Origin: Linum tenue
Lineage: Eukaryota; Streptophyta; Magnoliopsida; Malpighiales; Linaceae
Assembly (NCBI GenBank): GCA_946122785.1
Contig: CAMGYJ010000007.1
Coordinates: forward strand, 4,170,909 to 4,234,908
Length of the DNA: 64,000 nt
Reading direction: 5' to 3'
Of the stretch, positions 11,661 through 22,107 are shown piece by piece. The first letter of the stretch is position 1; each line of letters begins with the position of its first letter. The notes under the pieces are model-generated. The model searched no databases, was not told the origin of the DNA, and saw only the letters and a program-made list of their open reading frames with translations. The position numbers and the translations under genes are program-made.

Positions 11661-13927
11661 TCAATAAAGTGGCTTGGCCACTTGAGGCAGTGATTTGAGG
11701 AGGGACAAAGAAGGCTTCCGCACCGTGTGATTGAGCAGCAGCATCAGTGTTAGAAGCGTTAATGCCCCAGCTTGATGTGCAGTGCCGAGAGAAACAGGTA
11801 CATACGATAGAAGCGTTGATATACCCAAGCTTACCTGTAAAAACAATGAACAACACCATCTCACGTTACACACCCACCAAAGACCCCCACTTATCAGGAA
11901 CACAAGAGTGAATGGCAGAAGTCACAGCAACCCGATGGCCAGATATACCTGAAGTAAAGTCATGCCCACAGTGCTGCCAATCAAAGTTCGCACTGCAGGG
12001 TGTAGATCTATTTTTCTTGTGAACCACCACAAAGCACCTATTGAAGCTAGAGTTGTTGTGGCAAGGATGCGATGGTCGAGCTGAAACAAACCAAGCTGCA
12101 AATCAGTAACTACAGCACTACACTCCTTTCCTTATTCTCCTAGACCAGCATGGCTCCTTAACTACTTATCCATAAAGACCGGATCGTTCTTCCTAAGCTT
12201 ACTTTGAAATACTGCTCTTGAGGGCTTTCCATTTCATGGTTAAGCACAATGATAATTTAATGACTCCTGAGCAGTCAATGCAGAGGTGAGAGAAGGAAAA
12301 ACAGGGATGTTACCTGCACTGTTGCTGTGTTCTCAAAGAAGTTTCGAATTAATGGCTTCATCTCGAATATGCCATCAGGAATCCAGGTTTCACCCATTTT
12401 GGGGAAAGTGTTATATGCCCGTCCCTACATTGGTAGAAGGAAAAGAACAAAGCTTTAACAGGCAATCATTTTCTATCGACATACCAAAGCCATCAAAGCA
12501 AAAGCAGAATGTGGGTGGATGCTAATTTGGCACTCACAGCATCATTGCCAGCTACAAATGCTCCTGATACGGCAGTGACGCCAACAATAAGGCTCACAGG
12601 AAGGGCAAGTCTCTTAACTTTTGCTGCCCCCCGGACCCAAGTAACGGATTCTGCAGGCGGTTCAGGCATCACAACAGAAAGTGCAGTCCAGAAAAGGCCG
12701 GTATAGATAGCAAATGCTGAAGTGAGATGCGCCGCTAGACGGTAAGGACTAACTCTAGGCTCTGCATATTCTGATGCTGGTTCCTGTACAGAAATCACTT
12801 TTCATCTTTATAATTAACGCATCCGTAGAAACGATAAAGACAGGTTTATCAGGAAAAGAGGCCAGTATTCCTCACCTCCAAACCACTTTTGACCATCCAC
12901 CAACCAATCATACCCTGCCCAGCACCAAGGGCAAATAGACCAGAGAGTCTCAGTCCAAGTTGCACTGTTATATACCCCTTACGCATGAAATATGAAAACG
13001 GGACAGCAAACATCAGACCAAGTGCTCTTCCCCACATTCGATGGCCATATTCCATCCAATAAATAAATTTGAAATCATCAAGGCTCATCCCTTTGTTGAC
13101 ACTGCGACAGTTTGGCAATGAACAATCAAGTGAGTATGCAAGCTTGATCTATAACAAGACCATTTTCCCATTTTTTTCCATTCACAGGATTTTTCTCCAA
13201 AGCATTTACAAATCACGAATGCTCATCCCTTTGTTCACCACCACCATTTCCCTACTACCTCTAGTAAACAAGCATTTTTCAATTCAATTCTTATAAGCAG
13301 AAACCAGCAATGCAAAAGCAATGGTTATAGACTTTGTGCCCACTAACCGTTTGTACTCGGGGGATTGCTTATATTTCTCGAACTCTTTAGACCATTCTTC
13401 GTCGGAAAGAGGAGGGAGCTGACCGGTGAACTTCCAATCCGTCATGGAAAGACCAGAACGGGTAAGTCGAGTTACACCGCCAAGTATCACCATGCTGAAA
13501 ACCCAGGCAGCCGAGCCAAAGAGCCAAATCCCCACCATCTTCTGCGCGCGAGGCCCTGCTGTTACCAGCAGCTTCACTCCCTCCTTACTCTCCAACCCAA
13601 CTGATGCCACAGTCGAAGAATTCCTCATCGAACCCGCATTATGACCACCCTATTGCCCATCAAATTAAAGAATTGAAATTGAAGTTTGGAGTCACAGTAA
13701 CACAAACAAAATTGGAGGGAAAAAAAGGACCCATTTGGAGGACATTTACTTACCTTTGGAAGAGATCGAAATGCGTGGAAGAAGGACCTCGACGGAGATG
13801 TCGGAAGTTCTTTGAAATGCTGCCGGCTGAACTGCGGCGGCGGCTTCCGTCCGATACTGGAGATTGTGCTGCCGATCGTCTGTTTGTTCCTCTTCAGAAC
13901 AGAGGACAGTACACGGCTGCCTAACAT
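11661..13927 (-). CDS. COX15: Heme A synthase COX15, mitochondrial
   Basis: COX15 converts heme O to heme A in the inner mitochondrial membrane for cytochrome c oxidase assembly. Seven exons on the minus strand: 13927-13754, 13649-13348, 13101-12876, 12783-12538, 12424-12314, 12080-11949, 11834-11661; they give 454 aa. The start is the first ATG (MLGSRVLSSV...), which opens an Arg/Ser-rich presequence of about 60 residues. Family signatures include VILGGVTRLTRSGLSM, WKFTGQLPPL, WMEYGHRMWGR, AGNDAGRAYNTFPKMGE and GTAHQAGALTLL. The four conserved heme-coordinating histidines are present at about 179, 253, 356 and 417. There are several hydrophobic membrane segments. It is tail-to-tail with ValRS. 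No defects were seen. The long plus-strand ORF over its 5' end (13812-14219) is an antisense shadow. Confidence 0.96.
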
Positions 13928-14252
13928 AGCGTGCGGAAGCTGCTCTCTCAACTGCGGGCGAGGGGTTTTAGAGAGGTATTGGGGGAGAGGGGAGTTGAAT
14001 TACAGCTCCGGAGCTCAAATCAGCCAACAATGGCGGAAGAGTGGGGGAGATGGACGGCGAATGGGGGAGCGGAGATCGGAAGCTCATAGCTGGGCGAATC
14101 ATACGACGTCGTCTTCGTCGATGGGTTTGTTGTTGGGCCGTAGTTCTGGAGTCTTGTCGTGGCCTAATGTAGAGCTGCACAAAAGTTCTGTGGACTCTGG
14201 GCTTCCACTTCACCTATAATTGACGCCTTAATGGACCGTAAAAGTTTAAACC
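13928..14252. other. COX15 5' flank
   Basis: This is the presumed COX15 5' UTR and promoter. It is purine-rich on the plus strand around 13970-14080. I see no clear TATA box or other motif. Confidence 0.5.
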
Positions 14253-14304
14253 ATAAATACTATTTTTTTTTAGCCAACCGTTGGCTAAAAAAAATAGTAT
14301 TTAT
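14253..14304. repeat. Near-perfect 25-bp inverted repeat (hairpin)
   Basis: The arm ATAAATACTATTTTTTTT...AGCCAA is followed after CCG by its inverse complement. The arms differ only in the length of the T/A run (9 versus 8). It lies between COX15 and the LINE insertion. It could be a tiny foldback element or the relic of one. No TSD is evident. Confidence 0.8.
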
Positions 14305-14368
14305 CCTTAAAAAAAAGTAGGGTACTTTATGATGTAGTTTAATCATAGTTCAAGTGTTTCATATCCCT

Positions 14369-15017
14369 GTTTTGATTTCACACAGTTCATTGTCCTTGTT
14401 TTACTTTCTCGGTTTCACTCGCAGGTCACAGAGTGGGATTCCGTTCCTGATAATCAACATAGGCCGCCTCTTCCATGTCTCGGGGGGTCCTCGCCTATCG
14501 GTTAGGGAGCCGGTCCCGCCTGGAGAGCTAGTGTTGTTTGTTGATGGAGCCTCTCTGCGTGGTTCACACGGGGCTGGAGGTTGGGTTTTGCAGGATTCGT
14601 TGGGCGCGGTGGTGGCGGCTTCAGCAGCCTTGTACGTGGGGGTTTTTGATCCCTCCCTAGTGGAGCTGTTAGCTTTTCGTGATGCAATTCGTTGGTGTTT
14701 GGCACGGGACTTCATTCTGTCATCTTTGCTGGTGATGGCCAGGTGGTGATTGGAAGGATTCGAGAAGGTCAAGTTGAAGATGTTCAGGGTGGCACGATAT
14801 TGGAAGAAATTAGAAGCTTGACGGGCTCGTTTTCGATGTTTGATATTCGGTTTGTTGGTATGGATTGTAACAGGGTTGCCCATTTGGTGGCAAGAAAAGC
14901 CCTTTCGTTGTCCCCTCATTTAGGAGGGTTCGATTTTGTTTCTTGGCTGTTTTCAGCCGTGTGACTTTTTTGTATCTGGTTTTCTCGATAATACAAGTGA
15001 TCTTTTGGCAAAAAAAA
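14369..15017 (+). mobile_element. 5'-truncated LINE with RNase H domain, poly(A) and 17-bp TSD
   Basis: AAGTGTTTCATATCCCT occurs at 14352-14368 and again at 15018-15034, directly after an A run; the first As of the right copy are ambiguous with the tail. The insert encodes most of a LINE RNase H domain: LVLFVDGASLRGSHGAGGWV (with the DGA acidic site) and VELLAFRDAI. After a frameshift near 14700 it continues FAGDGQVVIGRI and [20 protein letters not shown]. The frameshift shows that it is no longer functional. The perfect TSD suggests a fairly recent insertion. Confidence 0.93.
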
Positions 15018-15034
15018 AAGTGTTTCATATCCCT

Positions 15035-15773
15035 AAAATTAACCAAGGGGTTTAAATTTGGTAGAAGATTTTTCCGGTCAACCAGCCAGTATCATACGAT
15101 TTCACAAACCCTGATTTTATCTTTTTACACTTTAATAACAAAAGAGCTTGATAGACAAATTCCACATAAAAAAAAAGTAAGGGTGAGATCCATGAGTTAA
15201 AAAAGCGGTTCAACCTAAACTGACTAGACACATTTCGGGTGCAATGGATTGATTTTTTGTAAGAACACTGAAGTTAAGCGTATCCAAGACGGAGCAGTGT
15301 ATATATATGGGTGACCTCTCGGAAAGTTACCATAATGCACAAAAAATACAAAGTTGTCACGATATTAGAGCAGAAAACACACAATATCTTGATCAGAAAC
15401 AAAGTTTGAATGTTACAACTTGCAAGTGGTATTAGAGTCTCTGCGCGTTCCTACGACAAGAAACAGAGAAGGAAATTATCACATAATTCAAACACACAAT
15501 CTCGTGGCCAAAAAATACCCTCCAGCACAGTAAACCTTTCCAACAAAAATTTATCTTCCCACCACCTAAACAAACAAGTTCTAATCGACAATGTACCTCT
15601 ACAAAATAGAAACTGTAAAAAATCACAAACAAAAGAACACCTTGCATCAAATTTACTAATCCAACCCCACTGGTAAGTTTTATAAGGACTTAAAAAGAAT
15701 TTTTTTGGGATGGATTAAAATTAAAATCTCGTTAATTAATCAACTAGCGGTAATTAAGTTGGACAGACGATGA
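15035..15773. other. Intergenic, SRF gene 3' flank
   Basis: AT-rich DNA of about 740 bp downstream of the SRF stop codon. Short ORFs read on both strands have no family resemblance. It probably includes the SRF 3' UTR. Confidence 0.5.
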
Positions 15774-18700
15774 TCAGTAATCGAGGTCTTCGGTCCGGCG
15801 AGAAGCCGTGAGATCGTCCTTCATGTTCATATTGGACCGCTGCACCAGCGTCACCAGCGCCTGCACCACCTCCGACATCGGCGGCCGGAACTCCGGCTCC
15901 ACCTGCACGCACAGCGCGACGATGTCGGCGAACCTCGACAGCGATTTCGGCGGGTACAAACCCCGCAGCGCCGGGTCCACCATCTTCGCCAGGGCGTCGA
16001 TGTCGTGCAGCTGCGGCGTCGCCCACCGCACCAGCGATTGCTCCGATTTCGGCTTCGTCCTGATTAGGAAACAGAGTAAGGGAATATAATTCAGGTATAT
16101 GTGGCTAGTCGGAAGATAAAGGAAGGGGGGGAATTCGATTAGGTCGCCGATTCGTACTGGTCAAAGGGCATCCGGCCGGTGAGCAGCTCCAGCATCACCA
16201 CGCCGAAGCTGTAGATGTCGCTCTTCATCGAGTAGGCCGACGGCGTCGTGCACTCCGGCGCGTTGTACCCTGCTCCTAGGTTTTGGCTTGTCCTCTGCCA
16301 TTACAGAAAAACAGGTTCAATCTTTTTGTTACCCTAACCTCTTCCAATTCAAATCACTAATTATTGCTATGAGTAATAGGGCCAAAAAAGTAACACAATC
16401 CTCTGCCCAATTCTTATAGGACCAAAAAAAAAAATTCATAATACTGCCTGGTCCTAAACTTTAGCCTCTAGACAAACTAACTTAACCACATCTGCATTAA
16501 ATCACTTATTATTTGTACTTTTGATGATTTCGAGGAATCAGAACCGTTGATTTTCATTTTAAGATTAAATGAATATTATGTATCAGTGTGGTGTAGAGGT
16601 GGAAATTGGATCGGATTTGTGGATTGGTGGATTCATAAATCAAATGGATTAGATCCAATGGATTGGTGGATTCATGGATTGGTGGATTGATCCATGAATC
16701 CAAATGACATCCAATGTTTGGACCAAAATGCAAATTTTGAAAAGTTTAGGTACTAAAACGTCATAATGAAAAATTTTAGGTACCAAAATGTAATTTTTCA
16801 ATGAAATTTTTCGTATAAAAATATAAATTTTAGGTACCAAAATGTAAAACATAAAAAATATAGGTACCAAATCGTAATTTGAATCCATGGATTGATCCAT
16901 GAATCCACCAATCCAATTGGATTTGGATAAAATGGATTGGATTTAAGTGGATTGGATTAGGTGGATAATTTGGTAGATGGATTTGATTGGATTCATAGAT
17001 TTGGATCCTAATTGCCACGCCCTCTCAAACGAAAACCACTCACAAGGGCTTGAAGTTTGCACAGGTCTGAAGACAAGAATACCATGTTCTTAACAAATGG
17101 GGGTCACCGGGAATCGAACACAAGACCTCTCGGTCACAGAAGGCTCTGATACCATGTCAAGAACAAGTTGATCCCAATAACTCGAGTTGTTGAGAGATGT
17201 TCAATCGTGGATCATAATAACAAAACTCGACTAGCGTACGACTGGCGTTTCGTGGGGTATACAGAGGGTGAGGGTTTACGTACCGTATGGAAGGTTCCCA
17301 AGCCGTAATCGCCGAGGTGGGGATTAAGATCGAGGTCCAGTAAAATGTTAGAGGACTTGATGTTCTTGTGGACCACCGACGGCGAGCACGTTTCGTGAAG
17401 ATGCCTGCAAAACACCCCAGAAAACATCATTGATTTCCTCACTATACAAAAAAATTAGTAAAACGAAAAGAAAGGGTTTATGATTGAGATTTTACTCGAC
17501 GGCCCGAGCAGTCCCCAGAGCGATGCGGACGCGTGTATTCCAAGTCAGCGGATTGCTGAAATCCCCTGAATTGTGGAGAAAGTCATGGAGCGAGCCGTTT
17601 CGGTAGTACTCGTACACCAGCATGTTGTGCCCTTGCTCCGAACAAAACCCGACGAGCTCCACGACGTTGGGGTGGTGCACTTTCGAGATGCCGGCGACGA
17701 TCTCCGAGAATTCGACGCTTTCGTCGCCGTGGAAGTAGGAGGAGTCGATCTTCTTGACGGCGAGGACCTTGTTGTCGGCGTACTTGGCCCTGTAGACGCG
17801 GCCGATGGTTCCTTCCCCGAGCAGTCGGCCCGGGGCGAACCCGGCCGTGGCGCCCTGCAGGTCCTGCAGGGCGTAGGGCACGGCCCTCGCCGCCGCGCTG
17901 CGCTTCGAGTTGAGCCGCGTGGCGAACTCGTTGTCGTTCAGCGACTGCGCGAAGTCGTAGGGCGGCGGCTTGTAGCCCTGCGACGGGGCCTTCTGCAGCG
18001 TCTTGATGTCGATCGAGTTGGCCGACTCGAACGACTCTGCAAGTTTTCATGCAATCTCATCGATCAATCCATCAATCAATTACGTAATTCCATCAATACC
18101 CAACCATTGAGTAGGATATTTTCCCCAAAATACAGGATTTACTAAAAAAATAATTATGACATACTACGTTTACACTTAAATTTTAACAATATACTAGAGT
18201 TTGAGGTGGTTTGATGCGGTGTCCAGTCATCTTGGTGGTGGTTCACTGGAAATCGGACCAATCTAACCTGGAGTGCGTCAAACCAAGGCAATCTAAAGAA
18301 ATCGTAGCTGATTCCAGCGATCTAACACCAAAATTGTTGGACCTACAACGATTTGCATTGTACATACGTTGTAACTTCAAACACCGCATAATGTGGCGCT
18401 CAGGTATCTGATAAACAAAAAAATTTATCTCGAAAAGCTACGCATAATAAAAAATTGCCTCGATCAAATAATTGAGCGCACAATTATGATCGTTTAAAGC
18501 TTTCACGCATGTTACGTGATCAGTTCACTAGAGTTGACCTCAATTTCGGGGGTTAGAAAGCATTTCTAGACAAGGATTTGTGCACATCGCGCGTATATTA
18601 GAAGCGATCCAGTAATGGATCGCTCCGATTTCCAGCGAACCACCTCATCGCAGCGAACAACACCAAACTCTAATATTTTGAACAAAATTTTAGTGCAAGT

Positions 18701-20956
18701 ACACATTAACTAACCTCTGGGGTCGCCGCGGCGGAAATGTGGGGGGAAAGCAGGAGGAGAGAGCTCCTGGGAAGTGAGAGGAGTGAAGTCGGACTTCCGG
18801 TGGTGGTGGTGGTGGCTCTTCTCCTCGTCGTCGAGGAACGACGACGGGGAAGAGGATTTTCTCCTCGAGAAGAAGACGATGATGAGAAGCGCGAAGATGA
18901 TGACGACTCCCAACACGATCAGAGCTATCAACACCCCGGTCGAGATCGGAGCCCCTCCGCCGCCTTTCCCACCTGAAGCTGCCGATTTCTGGCCCGGTGG
19001 TGCCGGCCCTTTCGACCAATTGTTCCCATCGGTACTGACAATTCATCCAACACAACACAACCCCAAAAATCAGTACTTTGTGAGCAGTTTTTACCTAATT
19101 AATTAGCAAGGCAGCTCGCACTACAGGGGGGGAAAATACTATTAACCACAATATAATTGGTGACTAATAGTTTTTATTTTATTTTGACAAAAGATAGCTT
19201 GTATTACCAAGAACGAATAGATCACAAACGATTACAACTCCATTCGGAGCCAAGCGCAAAAATCAAACCCCCCCAATAAGAGCAGGAAACAAAGAAAGGG
19301 CCTTCCTAGCCACCCTATGGGCTACCCTATTGTTATCCCTGCCTACAAATCGGAGCCAAGCGCAAAAATCAAACCCCCAATAGGAGCAGGAAACAAAGAA
19401 AGCTCGACTAATAGTACAAATACGGCGGTTAATAATCAATTATTAAACCATCGTTTTTAGTACGATGGTCAACTTACGATGATTGAAAGTTCATTTTTTC
19501 ATGTAGTGTGTAGCTAATTAAGCTAGGGTTTCATCAGTTTACTCACTCTAAACTGTTGATATCGTCGAGCTTGGCAGGGATCCAGCCAGTGAACTTGTTG
19601 TTGGCCACATTCAACTCGTCCAATGGAAGGTCCCCTAGCACAGTGATTTTGCCTGTGAATTTGTTGTTTTGCAAGAACCTATATACCAAAGCCACATACC
19701 ACCATAATCATAATTATAAAGGGTAATTAATTAGCCCCCAAGATGAAATCATCATCATCACTAATGCTACAACCATAATAATTAGGGGTACGTTTTCATA
19801 CAATTGAGCCAAGTTTTTGAGCAATGACAGACTCTGCGGCAGATCTCCCGATAGTTGGTTGTTGGATAGATCCCTGCTCGAACCAAAGCATATTAAGATG
19901 CAAAATTTTGCAAGTTTTTTTTTCCCGATGGAAAATGAAGAGAGAAATTTATGACCCCGTGTACTCACATGATTTTGAGTTTAGGAAGTTTCTGAAACAT
20001 ATCAGTCAGCTGCCCATTCAACTTATTATTGCTAACATCTCTGCCATACAAATGAATGAGATTAGTCGTAGTGGCGTAGCCAGGATTAATGAATGAATGA
20101 TGAGATTGGGTCAAACTCACAGATGCTCGAGGTCAGACATGAGTGAGATGGAATAAGGTAGATTGCCTGCGAATGCGTTCTTGGAAAGATCTCTGTGTGC
20201 GACATAACAATCAACACGCGGTTAAGAGTACTCATGAAACATTAATTATCGAATTAAGAAAACTCTCAACTATGGCAGACCAAGAAACAGTAATTGATCT
20301 TACAAGTACGCTACATTTGGAGGGAGTTGATATGGGATCTCGTTCTGGAGCTTGTTCTTGCTCACGTCACTGTTCTAAGACCAAATAATTTGACATGAAT
20401 CAATTCGAATCGAATACGTATGTGTGAATGTATTTGAGGTCGATGTAAGGAAAGGGATTTACAAGTAGGTGACGGATTTCAGGTTCGAGAGCTGGTAGCC
20501 TAGAGTTCCCGTCAGTCCCATCCCTGACAACCTTCTGCAACAAATTAAGATCAATTCATGCAATCTGTTATAAGATTCATTTCATTCTCGATCCTTGTCC
20601 GATTCGGAGTTATTGGGATTACTGTACGTACATTTCGGTGACTTTGGAGCCGGAGCATGTAATTCCATCCCAGGAATCGCCACAAGGGTCCCCGCCGCTG
20701 TCCTTCCACCCGTCCAGCTTCGATGGAGAATTCAAGCTCGTGTACATCACATTCAGAGCAGCCACTGCATTGCATTGCATTCAATTCAATTTACAAGTTT
20801 ACGAAAAACATCAACACCGTCGCCATGAACGATTTTTCTTTCGAAAGTTAGGTACTTACCGTCCTGAGAGTTGGTCTTGGAAAGGGCGCGAGGGATCCCG
20901 AGGGAGAAGAGCAGCAGCAGGAACCCTAGGGAGGAGGAGCAGCTGCTAGGGTACAT
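15774..20956 (-). CDS. SRF5-like: STRUBBELIG-receptor-family LRR receptor kinase (SRF4/SRF5 type), atypical kinase
   Basis: Plasma-membrane LRR receptor kinase of the STRUBBELIG family. Thirteen minus-strand exons: 20956-20860, 20764-20632, 20534-20463, 20369-20304, 20192-20121, 20040-19969, 19873-19802, 19678-19547, 19034-18715, 18036-17496, 17404-17284, 16294-16158, 16059-15774; they give 706 aa. Order: signal peptide ([12 protein letters not shown]), SUB domain with [13 protein letters not shown], about six LRRs carried mostly on 72-bp exons, the SRF signature [11 protein letters not shown], a TM helix at about 271-294, a His-rich linker, then the kinase domain. The Gly loop is GEGTIG (419-424) and the lysine is K440. 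The catalytic loop reads HKN (538-540) instead of HRD, and the Mg loop reads GDYG, so phosphotransfer is doubtful. The C-terminal half ([14 protein letters not shown], then MKDDL...DY) best fits SRF4/SRF5. Two introns hold repeats. Confidence 0.93.
16443..16560. repeat. Partial copy of the foldback MITE family seen at 26196-26566
   Basis: CGTTGATTTTCATTTTAAG followed by ATTAAATGAAT here corresponds to TTGATTTTCATTTTAAGATT in the element at 26.2-26.6 kb. Only about half an element is recognisable. It lies in an SRF intron. Confidence 0.5.
16594..17023. mobile_element. hAT-like MITE in SRF intron 11
   Basis: The ends are TAGAGGTGGAAATTGGATC and the inverse of GTGGCAATTAGGATC. The interior is built from inverted copies of GGATTGGTGGATTCATGGAT and its complement. 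The middle has three spaced repeats of TTTAGGTACCAAAATG. The terminal sequence is the TAGRGGTGG type seen in the other hAT MITEs of this window. I could not find a clean 8-bp TSD, so the right border is approximate. Confidence 0.6.
17139..17215. repeat. Dispersed repeat with palindromic AACTCGAGTT core
   Basis: CTCTGATACCATG, GATCCCAATAACTCGAGTT and GTTGAGAGATGTTC here recur, with changes and in both orientations, at 61.2-61.4 kb and 62.1-62.45 kb. It is probably a SINE-like or other high-copy repeat. Its family is not recognised with certainty. Confidence 0.55.
19172..19405 (-). mobile_element. LINE 3' fragment in SRF intron, 10-bp TSD, internal duplication
   Basis: GACTAATAGT at 19162-19171 and 19406-19415 is an exact duplication. 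The insert is antisense to the plus strand: its T-rich left end is the former A-rich tail, and the minus frame reads [20 protein letters not shown], the same RNase H C-terminus as in the LINEs at 2.1 and 14.4 kb. A segment of about 50 bp starting CGGAGCCAAGCGCAAAAATC occurs twice, about 118 bp apart (near 19235 and 19352). Confidence 0.87.
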
Positions 20957-22107
20957 TTTTCTCCGGCGGAAAAAACGTACCCCAGAGATCATCAATGCGA
21001 AACAGAGCACCAACGCATAATCCGAAAGAAAACCCAACCCTGAAATCGACGAATCAAGAACAGAGCATCGACTCTGGCGAAAGAAACAAATGCAGACACT
21101 GGAGATCGGATTAATATGGTGAAGCTGAAGCTCCTAGCATGCATTCATGGAAGCTCTGTTTTTTCCCATGATCAGCAGCAGCAACCCATAAATGGATGTT
21201 GCTGAACGTTTATTGAAACCCAAAACAGAGAAACTAAGGAAAAGATGGCAACTTTTTGCTCTCGTCTGGTTGTTTTTTCCCTTCCGCTCGAAAATCTTCT
21301 CTCCTTTTTTGTGGATCATTCGCCCGATCGAGAGAAAGGAGGCTGTTTTTAGGAGATGGGAAAAGGGGAGTAATGAATGAGCACTGAATTTGGGAATTTT
21401 GTTTGACGAGCAAATGGAGCAACATTACAACAAGGATAGGAGACAGAGTGGGGGACATTCATGGCTATATTTGGAGGAAAGAGGAACAGAGAGCGAGTGA
21501 ATGGCTTGGAGAAACCCTAGCTAGCTACTAGATCATGAAAACCATTTCTTCACGTTGTCATTCTACTTGCTATTTAGGAGGCAACTTTCTGAATCGTGGA
21601 TACCAATGGCTTCTGCCGTAGCAGCGTGCAACCTTGGAGTACTCTGTTTCGGGCCGTTTCCCTGAGGTTCTTACTCTCATTGATAACACACCTGGCTGAC
21701 TCTTCTTTGATTCGTAGTATTCTCTATCGATCGATCAACGTTACTGCCCATTGCTATCCATTGATAATCTGAAGACAAGCTAGCTCGCTGATGAGTAACT
21801 CATTGCAGAAAAAATAATGAGAAGTGGATGATACAATGTACAAATATTTTATTCACTTGTAAGCTAACTTCTGAAGCTGCTGTATCAGCAGTTTCAGTTC
21901 ATCAGCAACAAGGAATTCCAGCGTAACATCTATAATTTGTCTCTTTTTTTCCCTATACAGAAGAATGAGAAGAAGCATCAAGCAAAATTTCAACCCAAAA
22001 ACAAAATACAGGATCAGAATCTGGCAATATCTGGTACTTGTAGCATGTGCTTTTTTATGTTAATCTTGGGTCTAACCATCCTTGCATGGGTTTTGTCATA
22101 TGATCCG
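20957..22107. other. SRF 5' region and START-gene 3' flank
   Basis: About 1.15 kb lie between the SRF start codon and the stop codon of the next minus-strand gene. An upstream in-frame ATG 12 codons before the chosen SRF start exists, but the chosen one begins the better signal peptide. I see no repeat or further gene. Confidence 0.55.

Noticed and set aside
13812..14219. 135-codon plus-strand ORF overlapping the COX15 5' end
   Set aside because: No family resemblance; low-complexity purine-rich DNA antisense to the COX15 presequence.
14401..14919. 172-codon minus-strand ORF
   Set aside because: Antisense of the LINE RNase H region.
17573..18145. 190-codon plus-strand ORF
   Set aside because: Antisense shadow of SRF exon 10, which encodes a clear kinase N-lobe.
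20954..20992. Upstream SRF start codon (MISGVRFFRRRK...)
   Set aside because: It would place a basic stretch before the signal peptide; the downstream ATG gives a standard signal sequence.
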